A stretch of 64,000 nt of DNA from Micavibrio sp. UBA6212 (GTDB taxonomy: Bacteria > Pseudomonadota > Alphaproteobacteria > Micavibrionales > Micavibrionaceae): the NCBI GenBank assembly GCA_002421905.1, contig DISK01000018.1, forward strand, positions 1 to 64,000, given 5' to 3'. Shown here piece after piece: positions 1-8,469 of this stretch. Every line of letters starts with the position of its first letter. The first letter of the stretch is position 1. The position numbers and the translations under genes are program-made. The notes under the pieces are model-generated. The model was given only the letters and a program-made list of their open reading frames with translations, did no database searches and was not told the origin of the DNA.

Positions 1-1976
1 GCGGCTTCCTGTTTCCACATTTTTATGAATTTATCCAGAACGCTTTCATCTTGTCGAGACGATGCGGTCTTTTGTTCTGGCTGTGACTTAGGATTAAGCT
101 CTTCCTTGGTGTACGGCGAAGCACGGTATTCCGGTGGAATGTCCTGACGCTTCTTTTCGGCTTCTGCCTTTGTCTTTCTTTGATGGTCTTCTTCCCTAAC
201 GGGCGGCTGTTCCGGTTTGCGGAATTGACCTTTGAGGACGTCATCTTTACCAGCCGTCTTAGGCTGCTCTTGTTTCTGTGCCGCTTCCTGTGCCTTTTGA
301 TGTTTTAATTCTGTCTGGATTTTATCCAGCATTTTCTTGGTCTGGACATTAGCCTCAATCTTATAATCCTTTGGATCGGCTTGCCCCGTGGCAGTTTGAG
401 ACTTGGAATCTGGCGGTGCCTTTGTTGTTTCCTGCTTTGTATCTGCCTGCGTTGTGGCGGTTGGCTGCTTTTCATTTTGAGCCTTACCAAAGACTTCTTG
501 GAGCTTTTCAGTCTTCGGAGATGGTTTATGTTCTTCCGGCACTTTTGCCGTAACCTCTGTTGCCCTTTCTGAGGATTTGGAAGCAGGTTTTGCCTGCTTG
601 GTAGGTATTACGGGAGAAATGCTTCCTATATCCGGTTTTTGCGGTGTGTTTAGAGCAACAGTCTGTGATACCCTGAGTTTCATCACCTCTGTCTCAATCA
701 TAGTCACAAAAGAGCGGTATTTGTTATATTCTATTCCTCTCGATTGAAGGGTTTCGATTCTGTCCTTCATCTCCGCTATTTGAGAATGGATGCTTTCGCG
801 ATAAATTTTGCCGTAGCGGGCAATCTGGCGTTCGTGCCGCTCGGTTTTCTCAGATTCCGATAAAGCCCGTTTAATCTGGCCCTCTGTCCTTAAGGCAAGA
901 AACTCTTTAGCCTTAGAGGCCATGTCGCCAATCAGCTTTTGGAGTTTCTGGGGCAAGCTTGTTTTGTCTAAAAGCGTTTCAAGGCGTTCTACACGTCTGT
1001 CGAGATGGTCAATCTCTTGTTCGATCTCGGCAATCTGGTCATTCAGCGGTTTATCGGGAAGCTCGGCCCGTTGCGCGTTTAGGGCTTTGATTTCTGCGTT
1101 AAACTCCGAACGGGATTTCTCTCTTGTTTCAAGCCTGTCTTCAGAAACAGGTTTGTCTGTTACTGTTTCTTCCCTCGGGGACATATCCGGTGAACGGCGG
1201 CCTGTATCGCCTGATCCGGATTTACCTGTTTTTCCCTCGTCCCCGCCGTCCTGATCTCCGTCATCGTCTTCTTCTGTCTCCTCATTATCACGATTGGCTC
1301 TACCCAGCTCTTCGGCATAGGTTGACGCCTTTCCCTCATGGATTTGAGGGATACGCTCGATGCCTTGGGCCTCCAAGGTTCTCCTGTTTATGTTCACGTC
1401 TGAATGTCCTGCGCGGTGGAGAGCGTCATTCGCCAAAGTCTCCCAGACTTCCCGAATGATCTCGATTTGCTGGGGACCCGTTATTTTGTCATCCAAAATA
1501 CGGGTTTTGGCTCCCAAACCCTCTGGGGTCAGCTCCCGCGTGGTAAAGAGAAGATGTGCATGGTGGTTTCTATGGTCGTGCCCGTCTCCCTCACAAGGGC
1601 TATGGATGGCGACATCCACCGCAACGCGGTATTTCTCGACCAGATAAGCCGCCATATCCCGTGTGAGGCTCTCCCGTTGCTCTATCGTCAGTTCATAAGG
1701 GAGAGCTATAATGACCTCTCTGGCCACACGGGAATTCTTGCGTGTCTCGGCTTCTTCGGCAGCATTCCAGAGCGTCAAACGATCTTGGAAGCGCTCAGGG
1801 GCACAGAGTGGCATCAGGATAAAAGCATTCACCACGCCGGAGCGTTTCTCATAGCGGTGAATAGTGCCTGTGCGCTCATCGACAAGTTTCTGCCCCGACC
1901 GATAGGCAGCCGCCGCCACAGCAGAATGATTTTCTGCCCGCGAGAACACACGCAAGGAACAATGATAAATCGCCAA
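1..1976 (-). CDS. MobA/MobL-family relaxase, C-terminus outside window
   Basis: This is the conjugative mobilization relaxase, which nicks plasmid or element DNA at oriT and stays bound to the 5' end. The frame is open without a stop from a TTG at 1974-1976 to the left edge, about 658 residues. The N-terminus reads LAIYHCSLRVFSRAENHSAV, the usual MobA/MobL start, followed by AAAYRSG. Near residues 125-135 the sequence DGHDHRNHHAHLLF gives the metal-binding three-histidine motif. After about residue 230 the protein becomes acidic, then a long charged, coiled-coil-like and low-complexity tail rich in Lys, Glu and Gln. A TTG start is chosen because the family signature begins directly there; the ribosome binding site is weak. 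No oriT or type IV secretion genes are visible, so the element may depend on helper functions beyond the window. Confidence 0.85.
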   Translation of the reverse strand, partial: MAIYHCSLRVFSRAENHSAVAAAAYRSGQKLVDERTGTIHRYEKRSGVVNAFILMPLCAPERFQDRLTLWNAAEEAETRKNSRVAREVIIALPYELTIEQRESLTRDMAAYLVEKYRVAVDVAIHSPCEGDGHDHRNHHAHLLFTTRELTPEGLGAKTRILDDKITGPQQIEIIREVWETLANDALHRAGHSDVNINRRTLEAQGIERIPQIHEGKASTYAEELGRANRDNEETEEDDDGDQDGGDEGKTGKSGSGDTGRRSPDMSPREETVTDKPVSEDRLETREKSRSEFNAEIKALNAQRAELPDKPLNDQIAEIEQEIDHLDRRVERLETLLDKTSLPQKLQKLIGDMASKAKEFLALRTEGQIKRALSESEKTERHERQIARYGKIYRESIHSQIAEMKDRIETLQSRGIEYNKYRSFVTMIETEVMKLRVSQTVALNTPQKPDIGSISPVIPTKQAKPASKSSERATEVTAKVPEEHKPSPKTEKLQEVFGKAQNEKQPTATTQADTKQETTKAPPDSKSQTATGQADPKDYKIEANVQTKKMLDKIQTELKHQKAQEAAQKQEQPKTAGKDDVLKGQFRKPEQPPVREEDHQRKTKAEAEKKRQDIPPEYRASPYTKEELNPKSQPEQKTASSRQDESVLDKFIKMWKQEA

Positions 1977-2288
1977 CGATCACACACCCTGTTTTGTGAT
2001 CCAGTACCCGATTTATGGCGCTGATTCGTTATTATTCAGCGCTTCTAATGAGCCTTAAAAAGCACTGCAAACAGAGTTTGCGTAAGTGCGCTGTTAAGCT
2101 CTTCGTTTCAGTTTATCACAGGAGATACGGCTTTTGCCAACTTCAGGTGCCGCACTCTCTCAATACCAGAAAGGAACAAAAAGAAAAGGTACTTATTTTG
2201 CCAGATTATAGGAGTAGCATGATTTTTCAATGAAATTTCTTGCAATATGATCCGATTTTAGGATAGTCTGGAAGTAGAGGAAAATACC
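1977..2288. other. Intergenic region between divergent mob and abiE genes
   Basis: No gene is supported here. This is the shared upstream region of the leftward relaxase gene and the rightward toxin-antitoxin pair, so oriT or autoregulatory operator sites could lie in it. I found no obvious perfect palindrome. The good Shine-Dalgarno AGAGGA lies just before the ATG at 2289. Confidence 0.5.
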
Positions 2289-2885
2289 ATGAGCGCGGTT
2301 GAACATTTTCAAAATAATTTCCAGCCGGGCGCGGTTTACCGCCGCGCAGATCTTGAGCAATGGTCGAACGCCGTTGATCGCCATTTGGTCCAGCTACAGG
2401 AAAGCGGCGTTCTGGTGAAGCTGTCTGGCGGGCTGTATTGTTGTCCCCAAATGACTGCCTTCGGCCCAGCTCCCGCCGATGATGAAACGCTAGTGCGAGC
2501 GTTCCTGAAGGATGATCGTTTCTTGCTGACCTCCTCTAACCTGTATAACACCTTGGGGCTGGGGACGACTCAGCTTTATAACGAAACAGTCGTTTATAAC
2601 CACAAGCGGCATGGTCGCTTCAAACTGGGAGGGAGGACATTCCGCTTTGCCATGAAACCATATTTTCCGCGCAAAGCCACCCCTGAATTTTTGCTGGTCG
2701 ATGTGGTCAATAACATCAACCAACTTGCCGAGGATAGGGAGAGTGTCCTAGAACAGGTTAAAATAAAAGCCAGTTCAATGGAAAGCCGTGTCCTAGCCGA
2801 GGCCATCCGCGAATATGGTGGAGCAAGGGCCAAGAAGTTCTTTTCCAAGCTCTTAATAGACGATAGATTACAGCATGATCGCTGA
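2289..2885 (+). CDS. AbiEi-like / DUF6088 antitoxin of a type IV toxin-antitoxin pair
   Basis: Likely the antitoxin partner of the nucleotidyltransferase encoded next. The 198-residue protein starts with a winged-helix-like segment (residues 1-60, including YRRADLEQWSNAVDRHLVQLQESGVLVKLSGGLY) typical of AbiEi/DUF6088 proteins, followed by a domain with the conserved context LTSSNLYNTLGLGTTQLYNE. AbiEi proteins of this type usually bind inverted repeats in their own promoter and repress the operon. The ATG has a good ribosome binding site (AGAGGA). The gene overlaps the downstream toxin gene by 11 bases, as expected for translational coupling. The family call is from recognition of sequence features and the pairing with AbiEii; I cannot exclude a different DUF6088 role. 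Confidence 0.7.
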   Translation: MSAVEHFQNNFQPGAVYRRADLEQWSNAVDRHLVQLQESGVLVKLSGGLYCCPQMTAFGPAPADDETLVRAFLKDDRFLLTSSNLYNTLGLGTTQLYNETVVYNHKRHGRFKLGGRTFRFAMKPYFPRKATPEFLLVDVVNNINQLAEDRESVLEQVKIKASSMESRVLAEAIREYGGARAKKFFSKLLIDDRLQHDR

Positions 2886-3822
2886 CGGATTCTTGCATAA
2901 TCACCCCGATTTTACCGCCCTCATTCGCATTGTGGCGGAGGAAATGGATATTGCCCTCAGCTTGATCGAAAAAGACTACTGGATTATGCACAGCCTTTAT
3001 GGGTTACAAAGACTCGGCATGGCGTTTGAGTTAAAGGGAGGAACTTCCCTTTCTAAAGGTTTCGGGCTAATACACCGTTTTTCCGAAGATATAGACATTC
3101 GGATTGAGCCCCCTGCCGGGATGGGTATAAAGACGGGACGCAACCATGACAAACCGGAACATTGCCAAGGCCGGAAAGATTTTTATGACTGGCTGGCTGG
3201 AACCATCAGGATTGATGGTATCCATGATGTTCAGCGTGATACCACATTTGATGATAAAAAATATCGAAGCGGCGGAATCCGGCTGTATTATAAAACAATT
3301 GGTGAAAAGATTGATGGCCTGAAAGATGGCATTTTGCTGGAAGTCGGATTTGATGATATTACGCCAAACTTCCCCAGAACCATTAGTTCATGGGCCTATG
3401 ATTACGCGGTCGGCAAAGTGCCGATCACCGACAACCGCGCCGTGGATGTTTCTTGCTATCACCCCGGCTATACGCTGGTTGAAAAACTGCAAACCATTTC
3501 CACCAAATACCGCCAGCAGCAGGAAACGGAGCAGTTCCCCGTTAATTTCATGCGGCATTATTACGATGTTTATTGCCTGTTGCAGGATGCAGAAACGGTG
3601 AAGTTCATCGGTACACAGGAATATCTGGCGCATAAAGAGAAGCGGTTCCGCAGCGCGGATAATCCGGTGATTGCAGAGAATGAAGCATTTTTATTGAGGG
3701 ATAAGGAAACGCGGGATTTGTATAAATCTGCCTATCAATCCACCAGCACCCTGTATTATCAATCGCAGCCAGATTTTGATGAAATTTTACAAAAGTTCAG
3801 TGAATATGCTGAAAAACTCTAG
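2875..3822 (+). CDS. AbiEii/AbiGii-family nucleotidyltransferase toxin
   Basis: Toxin of an AbiE-type pair, a DUF1814-type nucleotidyltransferase. Relatives modify tRNA 3' ends or otherwise stop growth, and several protect against phages. The nucleotidyltransferase signature is clear: GGTSLSKGFGLIHRFSEDIDI around residues 55-75, giving the GGT-S and D-x-D metal residues. Further conserved pieces are LVEKLQTIS (about residue 203) and MRHYYDVYCLL (about 226). Length 315 residues is normal. Its ATG lies inside the last codons of the antitoxin gene. Position beside a relaxase gene fits a stabilisation or defence module on a mobile element. Confidence 0.85.
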   Translation: MIADGFLHNHPDFTALIRIVAEEMDIALSLIEKDYWIMHSLYGLQRLGMAFELKGGTSLSKGFGLIHRFSEDIDIRIEPPAGMGIKTGRNHDKPEHCQGRKDFYDWLAGTIRIDGIHDVQRDTTFDDKKYRSGGIRLYYKTIGEKIDGLKDGILLEVGFDDITPNFPRTISSWAYDYAVGKVPITDNRAVDVSCYHPGYTLVEKLQTISTKYRQQQETEQFPVNFMRHYYDVYCLLQDAETVKFIGTQEYLAHKEKRFRSADNPVIAENEAFLLRDKETRDLYKSAYQSTSTLYYQSQPDFDEILQKFSEYAEKL

Positions 3823-4149
3823 TGGTGCCCTGGTTAAATTCCAAAATACATCTCGAAGAACATCCTTAATTTTTCCAGCACAATGGATTTTCTTGGCGTG
3901 GGCATTGTCCTTGGAGAATCTGGAAATAGGTAGCTAGGGTACTGGCAAAAGCCGTCCCGATTGATTTCAGTTCTCCATCACGGAGGACGTTAGCAATAAA
4001 GTTGCGCGTTTATCCCTTCGCGCAGCTTCGATTCTGTCAGAAAGTCCCCGATTAAAGCTTGTATAGGTAATTGGTGAATTCTCCGTTTACTTGTGATGAT
4101 TCTTAAGTGTTACGCCAGATTGAGGTTGATTTTTTTTCCAATAAATTTA
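3823..4149. other. Recombination scar with no intact gene
   Basis: This stretch of about 330 bases holds no intact gene. On the minus strand from about 4010 to 3870 there is a short open stretch that reads ...NFIANVLRDGELKSIG... and then a stop, not recognised. To its right lies a damaged integrase fragment (listed separately). The patchwork suggests remnants left after insertions and deletions. Confidence 0.5.
4014..4085 (-). pseudogene. Integrase gene fragment, frameshifted
   Basis: About 70 bases match the coding sequence of the complete integrase of this window at about 8768-8838, with scattered substitutions and a one-base deletion. Read on the minus strand, it gives QALIGDFLTESKLREG, compared with KALIRDLLTESKLREG in the intact protein. 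Nothing else of that gene is present, so this is a remnant of a related but not identical recombinase. It is the left partner of a pair bracketing the efflux cassette 4186-8359. Confidence 0.8.
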
Positions 4150-4175
4150 TATGATAGTAATTAATTACTATCATA
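4150..4175. promoter_or_regulatory. Perfect 26-bp palindrome, likely TetR operator
   Basis: The half-site ATGATAGTAATT is followed at once by its exact reverse complement, and one further base pair matches on each side, with no spacer. The palindrome ends 10 bases before the ATG of the TetR-family gene, so it is well placed for autoregulation of the whole cassette. Confidence 0.8.
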
Positions 4176-4185
4176 GTGAGCTAAA

Positions 4186-4791
4186 ATGGAAACACAGGCT
4201 AAACTTTCGGCAGAAGAACGCAAAAATGTAACAATCGACGCGGTCATAGTGCTTGCTGGACAGCAGAATCCCAGCGAAATCACAACCGCAGCCATTGCAA
4301 AGCACATGGGAGTCACGCAGGGAGCCTTATTTCGGCACTATGCCACAAAAGAAGCCCTCTGGGAGGCTGTCATGGAATGGGTTTCTACACGTCTTCTTGA
4401 TCGCCTTGATCGTGCCGCACAAGACATCCCCTCTCCGATAGCGGCGATGAAGGCGATGTTTATAAGCCACATTGAATTCGTTATCGATCATCCAGGCGTA
4501 CCGCGCATGATGTTTGGGGAACTGCAGCGTTCAGGATCAACGCCCGCAAAACGCATGGCTCACACACTTATAAAAAACTATCGAAAACGCCTTCATTCCT
4601 TGATTGAAGAGGGAAAAAGTTGTGGCGAGCTATCACCTGCTCTTGATACGGAATCTGCTGCAATTCTTTTTATCGGCATGGTGCAAGGGCTTGTCATGCA
4701 ATCTCTTCTTTCAGGGGATGTGGAGCATATGCGTGAAGCCGGACTTTCTTTATTTGTCATTTATCAGCATGGAATTGCAGCCACATCATGA
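4186..4791 (+). CDS. TetR/AcrR-family transcriptional regulator
   Basis: Ligand-responsive repressor, 201 residues. The N-terminal helix-turn-helix is visible at residues 30-55 (ITTAAIAKHMGVTQGALFRHYATKEALW), the usual TetR signature. The remaining helices form the ligand pocket and dimer face and are variable. It is the first gene of a tight cassette: its stop overlaps the ATG of the HlyD-like gene by four bases (ATGA). A perfect palindrome directly upstream is the probable operator. By analogy with TetR-efflux pairs such as E. coli CecR with YbhGFSR, it probably represses the downstream exporter until a toxic compound binds. The ligand cannot be predicted. Confidence 0.9.
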   Translation: METQAKLSAEERKNVTIDAVIVLAGQQNPSEITTAAIAKHMGVTQGALFRHYATKEALWEAVMEWVSTRLLDRLDRAAQDIPSPIAAMKAMFISHIEFVIDHPGVPRMMFGELQRSGSTPAKRMAHTLIKNYRKRLHSLIEEGKSCGELSPALDTESAAILFIGMVQGLVMQSLLSGDVEHMREAGLSLFVIYQHGIAATS

Positions 4792-5942
4792 AAAAAATAT
4801 CTCCCATTAATCGCCGAAAAATCAGCATTACTCTTGTGCTGCTTTCGCTGTTCGTAACTTTCATATATGTGGGGCTTAGATCAGGACCTCTTGCGCCGAT
4901 TCGCGTAGTGGTGGCAAAAGTTGATAGAGGGGAGGTAGCGACATCTTTATTCGGTCTTGGAACTGTAGAAGCCCGTAATACTCACAAAATCGGCCCGACC
5001 ATAACGGGGCGTACCAAGATCTTGACTGTTGATATTGGGGATGCCGTGCAGGCAGGGCAATTGCTCGGAGAAATGGATTCCATTGACCTTGAAAGTCGTG
5101 CCGCTTCCCAGTCCGCCAGCATTAGACGCATCGAAGCTTCCTCGTATCAGGCTGAAGCGACGCACAGTTATGCGAAAGGTGAGGCTGATAGAGCTGAGAA
5201 ATTGTTTCCCGCCGGAGCCGTAAGCAAATCACTTCTTGATTCCAGGCGTAAAGAGCTACGTATCGCCGAAGCAGACCTGCTTGCTGCCAGAGAAGATTTG
5301 GCACGAGCAAAATCTGATTATGATGCAATTAAAAATCAGCTTGATAATGCGCGTTTGGTATCGCCAATAGAAGGAATAGTTGTATTACGCAACGCAGAAG
5401 TAGGAACAACCGTTGTAGCGGGGCAGACGGTGTTTGAAATCATTGATCCAAAATCCATCTGGATCAATGCTAGATTTGACCAGATCAGCTCTTCAGGATT
5501 AAAAGAAAATCTCTCTGCTAAAATTGTTCTGCGCTCAAGAAATGGAGAATCTTTGAAGGGACAGGTTCTGTATGTGGAACCAAAAGCGGATTCCGTTACC
5601 GAAGAAATGTTAGCGAAGGTGATTTTTGATACCCCCCCTGAATCGCTGCCGCCTTTAGGAGAACTCGCCGAAGTGACCGTGAGTCTGCCTCCTCTTGTGT
5701 CCTCCCCCATAGTTCCTAACGCGTCTATCCAGTACGTAGATGGAAAAACAGGGGTATGGGAAATAAAAGACGGAAGTCTGTCCTTTGTTCCTGTGGTTTT
5801 AGGCAGTTCAGATTTGGATGGTCACGTTCAGGTCAGAGAAGGCCTAAAAGGAGGAGAAGATATTGTTGTCTATAGCGAAAAATCTCTGTCCGTGCATAGC
5901 CGTATTCATGTAGTCGATGGAATTCAAGAGGCGGTACGATGA
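4788..5942 (+). CDS. HlyD-family periplasmic adaptor of an ABC exporter
   Basis: Membrane fusion protein linking an inner-membrane ABC transporter with the outer envelope. The 384-residue protein has one N-terminal membrane anchor (about residues 10-30, ISITLVLLSLFVTFIYVGL), a first lipoyl-like half (about 60-90), a helical hairpin rich in Ala, Glu, Arg and Lys (about 95-190), the second lipoyl half (LVSPIEGIVVLRNAEVGTTV, about 190-210) and a beta-barrel domain. It overlaps the regulator gene and the permease gene by four bases each. This arrangement resembles DevB-DevC-DevA exporters of cyanobacteria. No outer-membrane TolC-like gene is in the cassette. Confidence 0.85.
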   Translation: MKKISPINRRKISITLVLLSLFVTFIYVGLRSGPLAPIRVVVAKVDRGEVATSLFGLGTVEARNTHKIGPTITGRTKILTVDIGDAVQAGQLLGEMDSIDLESRAASQSASIRRIEASSYQAEATHSYAKGEADRAEKLFPAGAVSKSLLDSRRKELRIAEADLLAAREDLARAKSDYDAIKNQLDNARLVSPIEGIVVLRNAEVGTTVVAGQTVFEIIDPKSIWINARFDQISSSGLKENLSAKIVLRSRNGESLKGQVLYVEPKADSVTEEMLAKVIFDTPPESLPPLGELAEVTVSLPPLVSSPIVPNASIQYVDGKTGVWEIKDGSLSFVPVVLGSSDLDGHVQVREGLKGGEDIVVYSEKSLSVHSRIHVVDGIQEAVR

Positions 5943-7144
5943 TTAACCTTGCCAGTCGGGATATCCTTCATGCTTGGGGCAAGTTTGTTTTTACTGGCAT
6001 TGGTCTTGGCCTTTTAATCGGTGTTACGCTTGTGATGGCAGGAGTTTATCGCGGCATGGTTGATGATGGAAAAGCCCTGCTTGACAACAGTCGCGCCGAT
6101 CTTTGGGTGGTACAAAAAGATACGTTAGGCCCTTATGCGGAATCTTCGAGCGTCAATGATGATATCTACCGTTCAATCATGCTGATGCCTGGAATTCAGC
6201 AAGCCGTGAACGTCACTTACTTGACCATGCAGGTACGAAAAGAGGGAAAAGATGTGCGAGCTATGGTTGTTGGCATAACGCCCAACACTGAGCCGACCTA
6301 CCCTGGATGGCCCCCCTATCTGGTATCAGGGCGGCAAATAACACGAAGTCATTACGAAGCCGTAGCCGATGTAAAAACAGGATTCCAGCTAGGGGATAAA
6401 ATTACAATTCGCCGTAATAAATATGAGGTAGTGGGGCTAACACGACGTATGGTCTCTTCCAGCGGAGACCCCATGATTTTTATTCCGCTCAAGGACGCTC
6501 AAGAGGCTCAGTTCCTAAAAGATAATGACGCTATTTTACAAAGTCGCCGTCGTGTGGAAGGAAATCCTGTGTTTAATCAACCTGGCATTCCCAATCTTCT
6601 TGAGGCAACACTAGCTGCACAAAATACGAATAGCTACGTGAATGCAGTCTTAATCAGGCTGGCCCCAGATTTTTCTTCAGAAGAAGTGGCAGAGAACATT
6701 ACGCGTTGGAAAAGGCTTACTGTCTATACGCGAATCCAAATGGAAGCCATCCTCGTCGGAAAACTCATTGCGACCTCTGCCAAACAGATTGCTATGTTTC
6801 TTGTTATTCTGGCAGTGGTAAGTGCCGCAATAGTGGCGTTTATTATATACACCCTTACAATGGACAAAATACGAGAGATAGCCGTGCTTAAGCTGATTGG
6901 GACGCGGAACCGAACGATAGCCTCAATGATTCTGCAACAGGCGCTAGCCCTTGGCTTTATAGGTTTTATTGTCGGCAAAATCTCGGCAACGTTTGCCGCC
7001 CCCGCATTTCCTAAATATGTTCTTCTTACCCCACAAGATTCCATCGCAGGATTTTTTATTGTGATGTTGATTTGTACTCTCGCCAGTATTGTTGCTATTC
7101 GGATTGCGATAAAAGTAGATCCAGCAGAAGCCATCGGGGGATAA
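5939..7144 (+). CDS. FtsX/MacB-like (DevC-type) ABC transporter permease
   Basis: Membrane subunit of the exporter, 401 residues. It has one N-terminal membrane segment (about residues 15-38), a long periplasmic domain of about 230 residues, and three C-terminal segments, starting with IAMFLVILAVVSAAIVAFIIYTL (about residue 280). This four-helix FtsX-like layout matches MacB/LolC/DevC permeases, which move substrate in the periplasm by a lever-like motion instead of carrying it through the membrane. It lies between the adaptor gene (four-base overlap) and the ATPase gene (one base gap), so the three proteins should form one complex. Confidence 0.85.
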   Translation: MINLASRDILHAWGKFVFTGIGLGLLIGVTLVMAGVYRGMVDDGKALLDNSRADLWVVQKDTLGPYAESSSVNDDIYRSIMLMPGIQQAVNVTYLTMQVRKEGKDVRAMVVGITPNTEPTYPGWPPYLVSGRQITRSHYEAVADVKTGFQLGDKITIRRNKYEVVGLTRRMVSSSGDPMIFIPLKDAQEAQFLKDNDAILQSRRRVEGNPVFNQPGIPNLLEATLAAQNTNSYVNAVLIRLAPDFSSEEVAENITRWKRLTVYTRIQMEAILVGKLIATSAKQIAMFLVILAVVSAAIVAFIIYTLTMDKIREIAVLKLIGTRNRTIASMILQQALALGFIGFIVGKISATFAAPAFPKYVLLTPQDSIAGFFIVMLICTLASIVAIRIAIKVDPAEAIGG

Positions 7145-7145
7145 A

Positions 7146-7856
7146 ATGTCTGGTAAAGGAATTCGTATTGAGGGGCTAAAAAAACGATATGGTGAAGGCA
7201 ACACAGCTGTTTATGCTTTAAAAAACGTGGACATGCAGGTTGATGCTGGGGAAGTTGTAGGGTTGATAGGCCCTTCTGGCTCTGGGAAAACAACACTCCT
7301 TAAATGTCTCGGTGCTGTTATTGATCCAACAGAAGGGCGTATGACCCTAGGTAATGAAGTTATCTTTGACAACGGATGGAAAGTCAGAGATCTGCGGGCG
7401 TTGCGTCGAGATAAAATCGGATTTGTGTTTCAGGCGCCATATCTCATACCTTTTCTTGATGTGACTGATAACGTCGCTCTCTTGCCGATGCTGGCGGGCG
7501 CTCCCAACGAAGAAGCCCGAAAAAGAGCAAAAGATTTGCTTGCTGCTTTGGATGTTCAGCATAGGGCGAACGCTATGCCATCTCAACTTTCGGGTGGAGA
7601 ACAACAGCGTGTGGCGATTGCGCGTGGGTTAGTAAACCGTCCACCTATCATCTTAGCGGATGAACCCACTGCGCCGCTTGACTCCGCGCGTGCTATGGCC
7701 GTCATTCGTATTCTTAATAACATGGCGCAAGAATTTGAAACTGCTATCATCGTTGTTACTCACGATGAGAAAATCATTCCCACCTTCAAACGTATCTATC
7801 ATATTCGTGATGGCATTACGCATGAAGAGGTCGGGGAAGGAAGAAACATTGAATAA
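7146..7856 (+). CDS. ABC transporter ATP-binding protein, MacB/LolD/DevA type
   Basis: ATPase subunit powering the permease encoded just upstream. In 236 residues all nucleotide-binding motifs are visible: Walker A GPSGSGKTT (about residue 43), Q-loop FVFQAPYL (about 97), signature LSGGEQQR (about 143), Walker B IILADEP (about 163) and the H-switch VVTHD (about 199). The D-loop reads APLD, where most relatives have GNLD or AALD. The start ATG follows a strong GGGGGA ribosome binding site that overlaps the end of the permease gene. Length and motifs fit the LolD/MacB branch. Confidence 0.9.
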   Translation: MSGKGIRIEGLKKRYGEGNTAVYALKNVDMQVDAGEVVGLIGPSGSGKTTLLKCLGAVIDPTEGRMTLGNEVIFDNGWKVRDLRALRRDKIGFVFQAPYLIPFLDVTDNVALLPMLAGAPNEEARKRAKDLLAALDVQHRANAMPSQLSGGEQQRVAIARGLVNRPPIILADEPTAPLDSARAMAVIRILNNMAQEFETAIIVVTHDEKIIPTFKRIYHIRDGITHEEVGEGRNIE

Positions 7857-7870
7857 AACAGGAGAATCCA

Positions 7871-8359
7871 ATGAGTCGCTTATCCATTAACATACTGGCT
7901 ATTGTAGCAACGTTCGCTTTCTATATCCCTCCAGTATGGGCTGAAGCTGAGCATACCCATCATCACGAAGAAAAAAAGCAAGGAGCAATAGTTCCTCAGC
8001 TTAATCATGGGAAATTATGGGCTACCGATTCTTCGTTGCGCCAAGGGATGGAGCGCGTTCGCGATGCCGCTCTTCTTGCCTATAAGGCATCGATTAATGG
8101 CGCACCCAATAAAGAGGCGGCGGCGGCCTTGGCATCCAGCATAGATGATGCGTTAGCCTTTATGTTCGAACATTGCCGTCTTGAGCCTGGTGCGGATGCA
8201 AATCTGCATATATTGCTTGAACAACTGATGCGCGCGTCGGATTCCTTGAAAAAGAATCCTGACTCAACAGAAGGATTGCTGGAAGTTTTTGAGGTTCTAA
8301 AAGTTTACCCGCACTATTTTGAGCATACAGGGTGGAAGCCCGTTAGTCAGAATAAATAA
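7871..8359 (+). CDS. Small secreted His-rich protein, resembles DnrO-like family
   Basis: A 162-residue protein with a clear signal peptide (residues 1-24, cleavage after PPVWA) followed by a histidine cluster (EHTHHHEEKK). The mature part contains LNHGKLWATDSSLRQGM, a Cys at about residue 103 (EHCRLEPGAD) and the C-terminal pattern YPHYFEHTGWKP. From memory these match short periplasmic proteins annotated as DnrO-like in Xanthomonadaceae and other proteobacteria, for which no function is known to me. The His cluster, the single Cys and the HYFEH pattern suggest metal binding. As the last gene of the cassette, preceded by an AGGAGA site 14 bases after the ATPase gene, it probably serves the exporter. 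Confidence 0.55.
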   Translation: MSRLSINILAIVATFAFYIPPVWAEAEHTHHHEEKKQGAIVPQLNHGKLWATDSSLRQGMERVRDAALLAYKASINGAPNKEAAAALASSIDDALAFMFEHCRLEPGADANLHILLEQLMRASDSLKKNPDSTEGLLEVFEVLKVYPHYFEHTGWKPVSQNK

Positions 8360-8469
8360 GATAAGGGCTGCACCAGCGGCGCATCGGATGGCTGGCAGCA
8401 AGATAGGGGGCATCTGGGACAACGAGGCTCGCCGTCCTGTTTCAGCCGCCCCAGATTGATCGTTATCTT

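Noticed and set aside
1404..2024. 206-codon ORF on the plus strand
   Set aside because: It is the antisense shadow of the MobA/MobL relaxase N-terminus; the minus-strand protein carries clear family motifs.
6724..7296. 190-codon ORF on the minus strand
   Set aside because: Antisense across the permease-ATPase junction; the plus-strand genes have full motifs.
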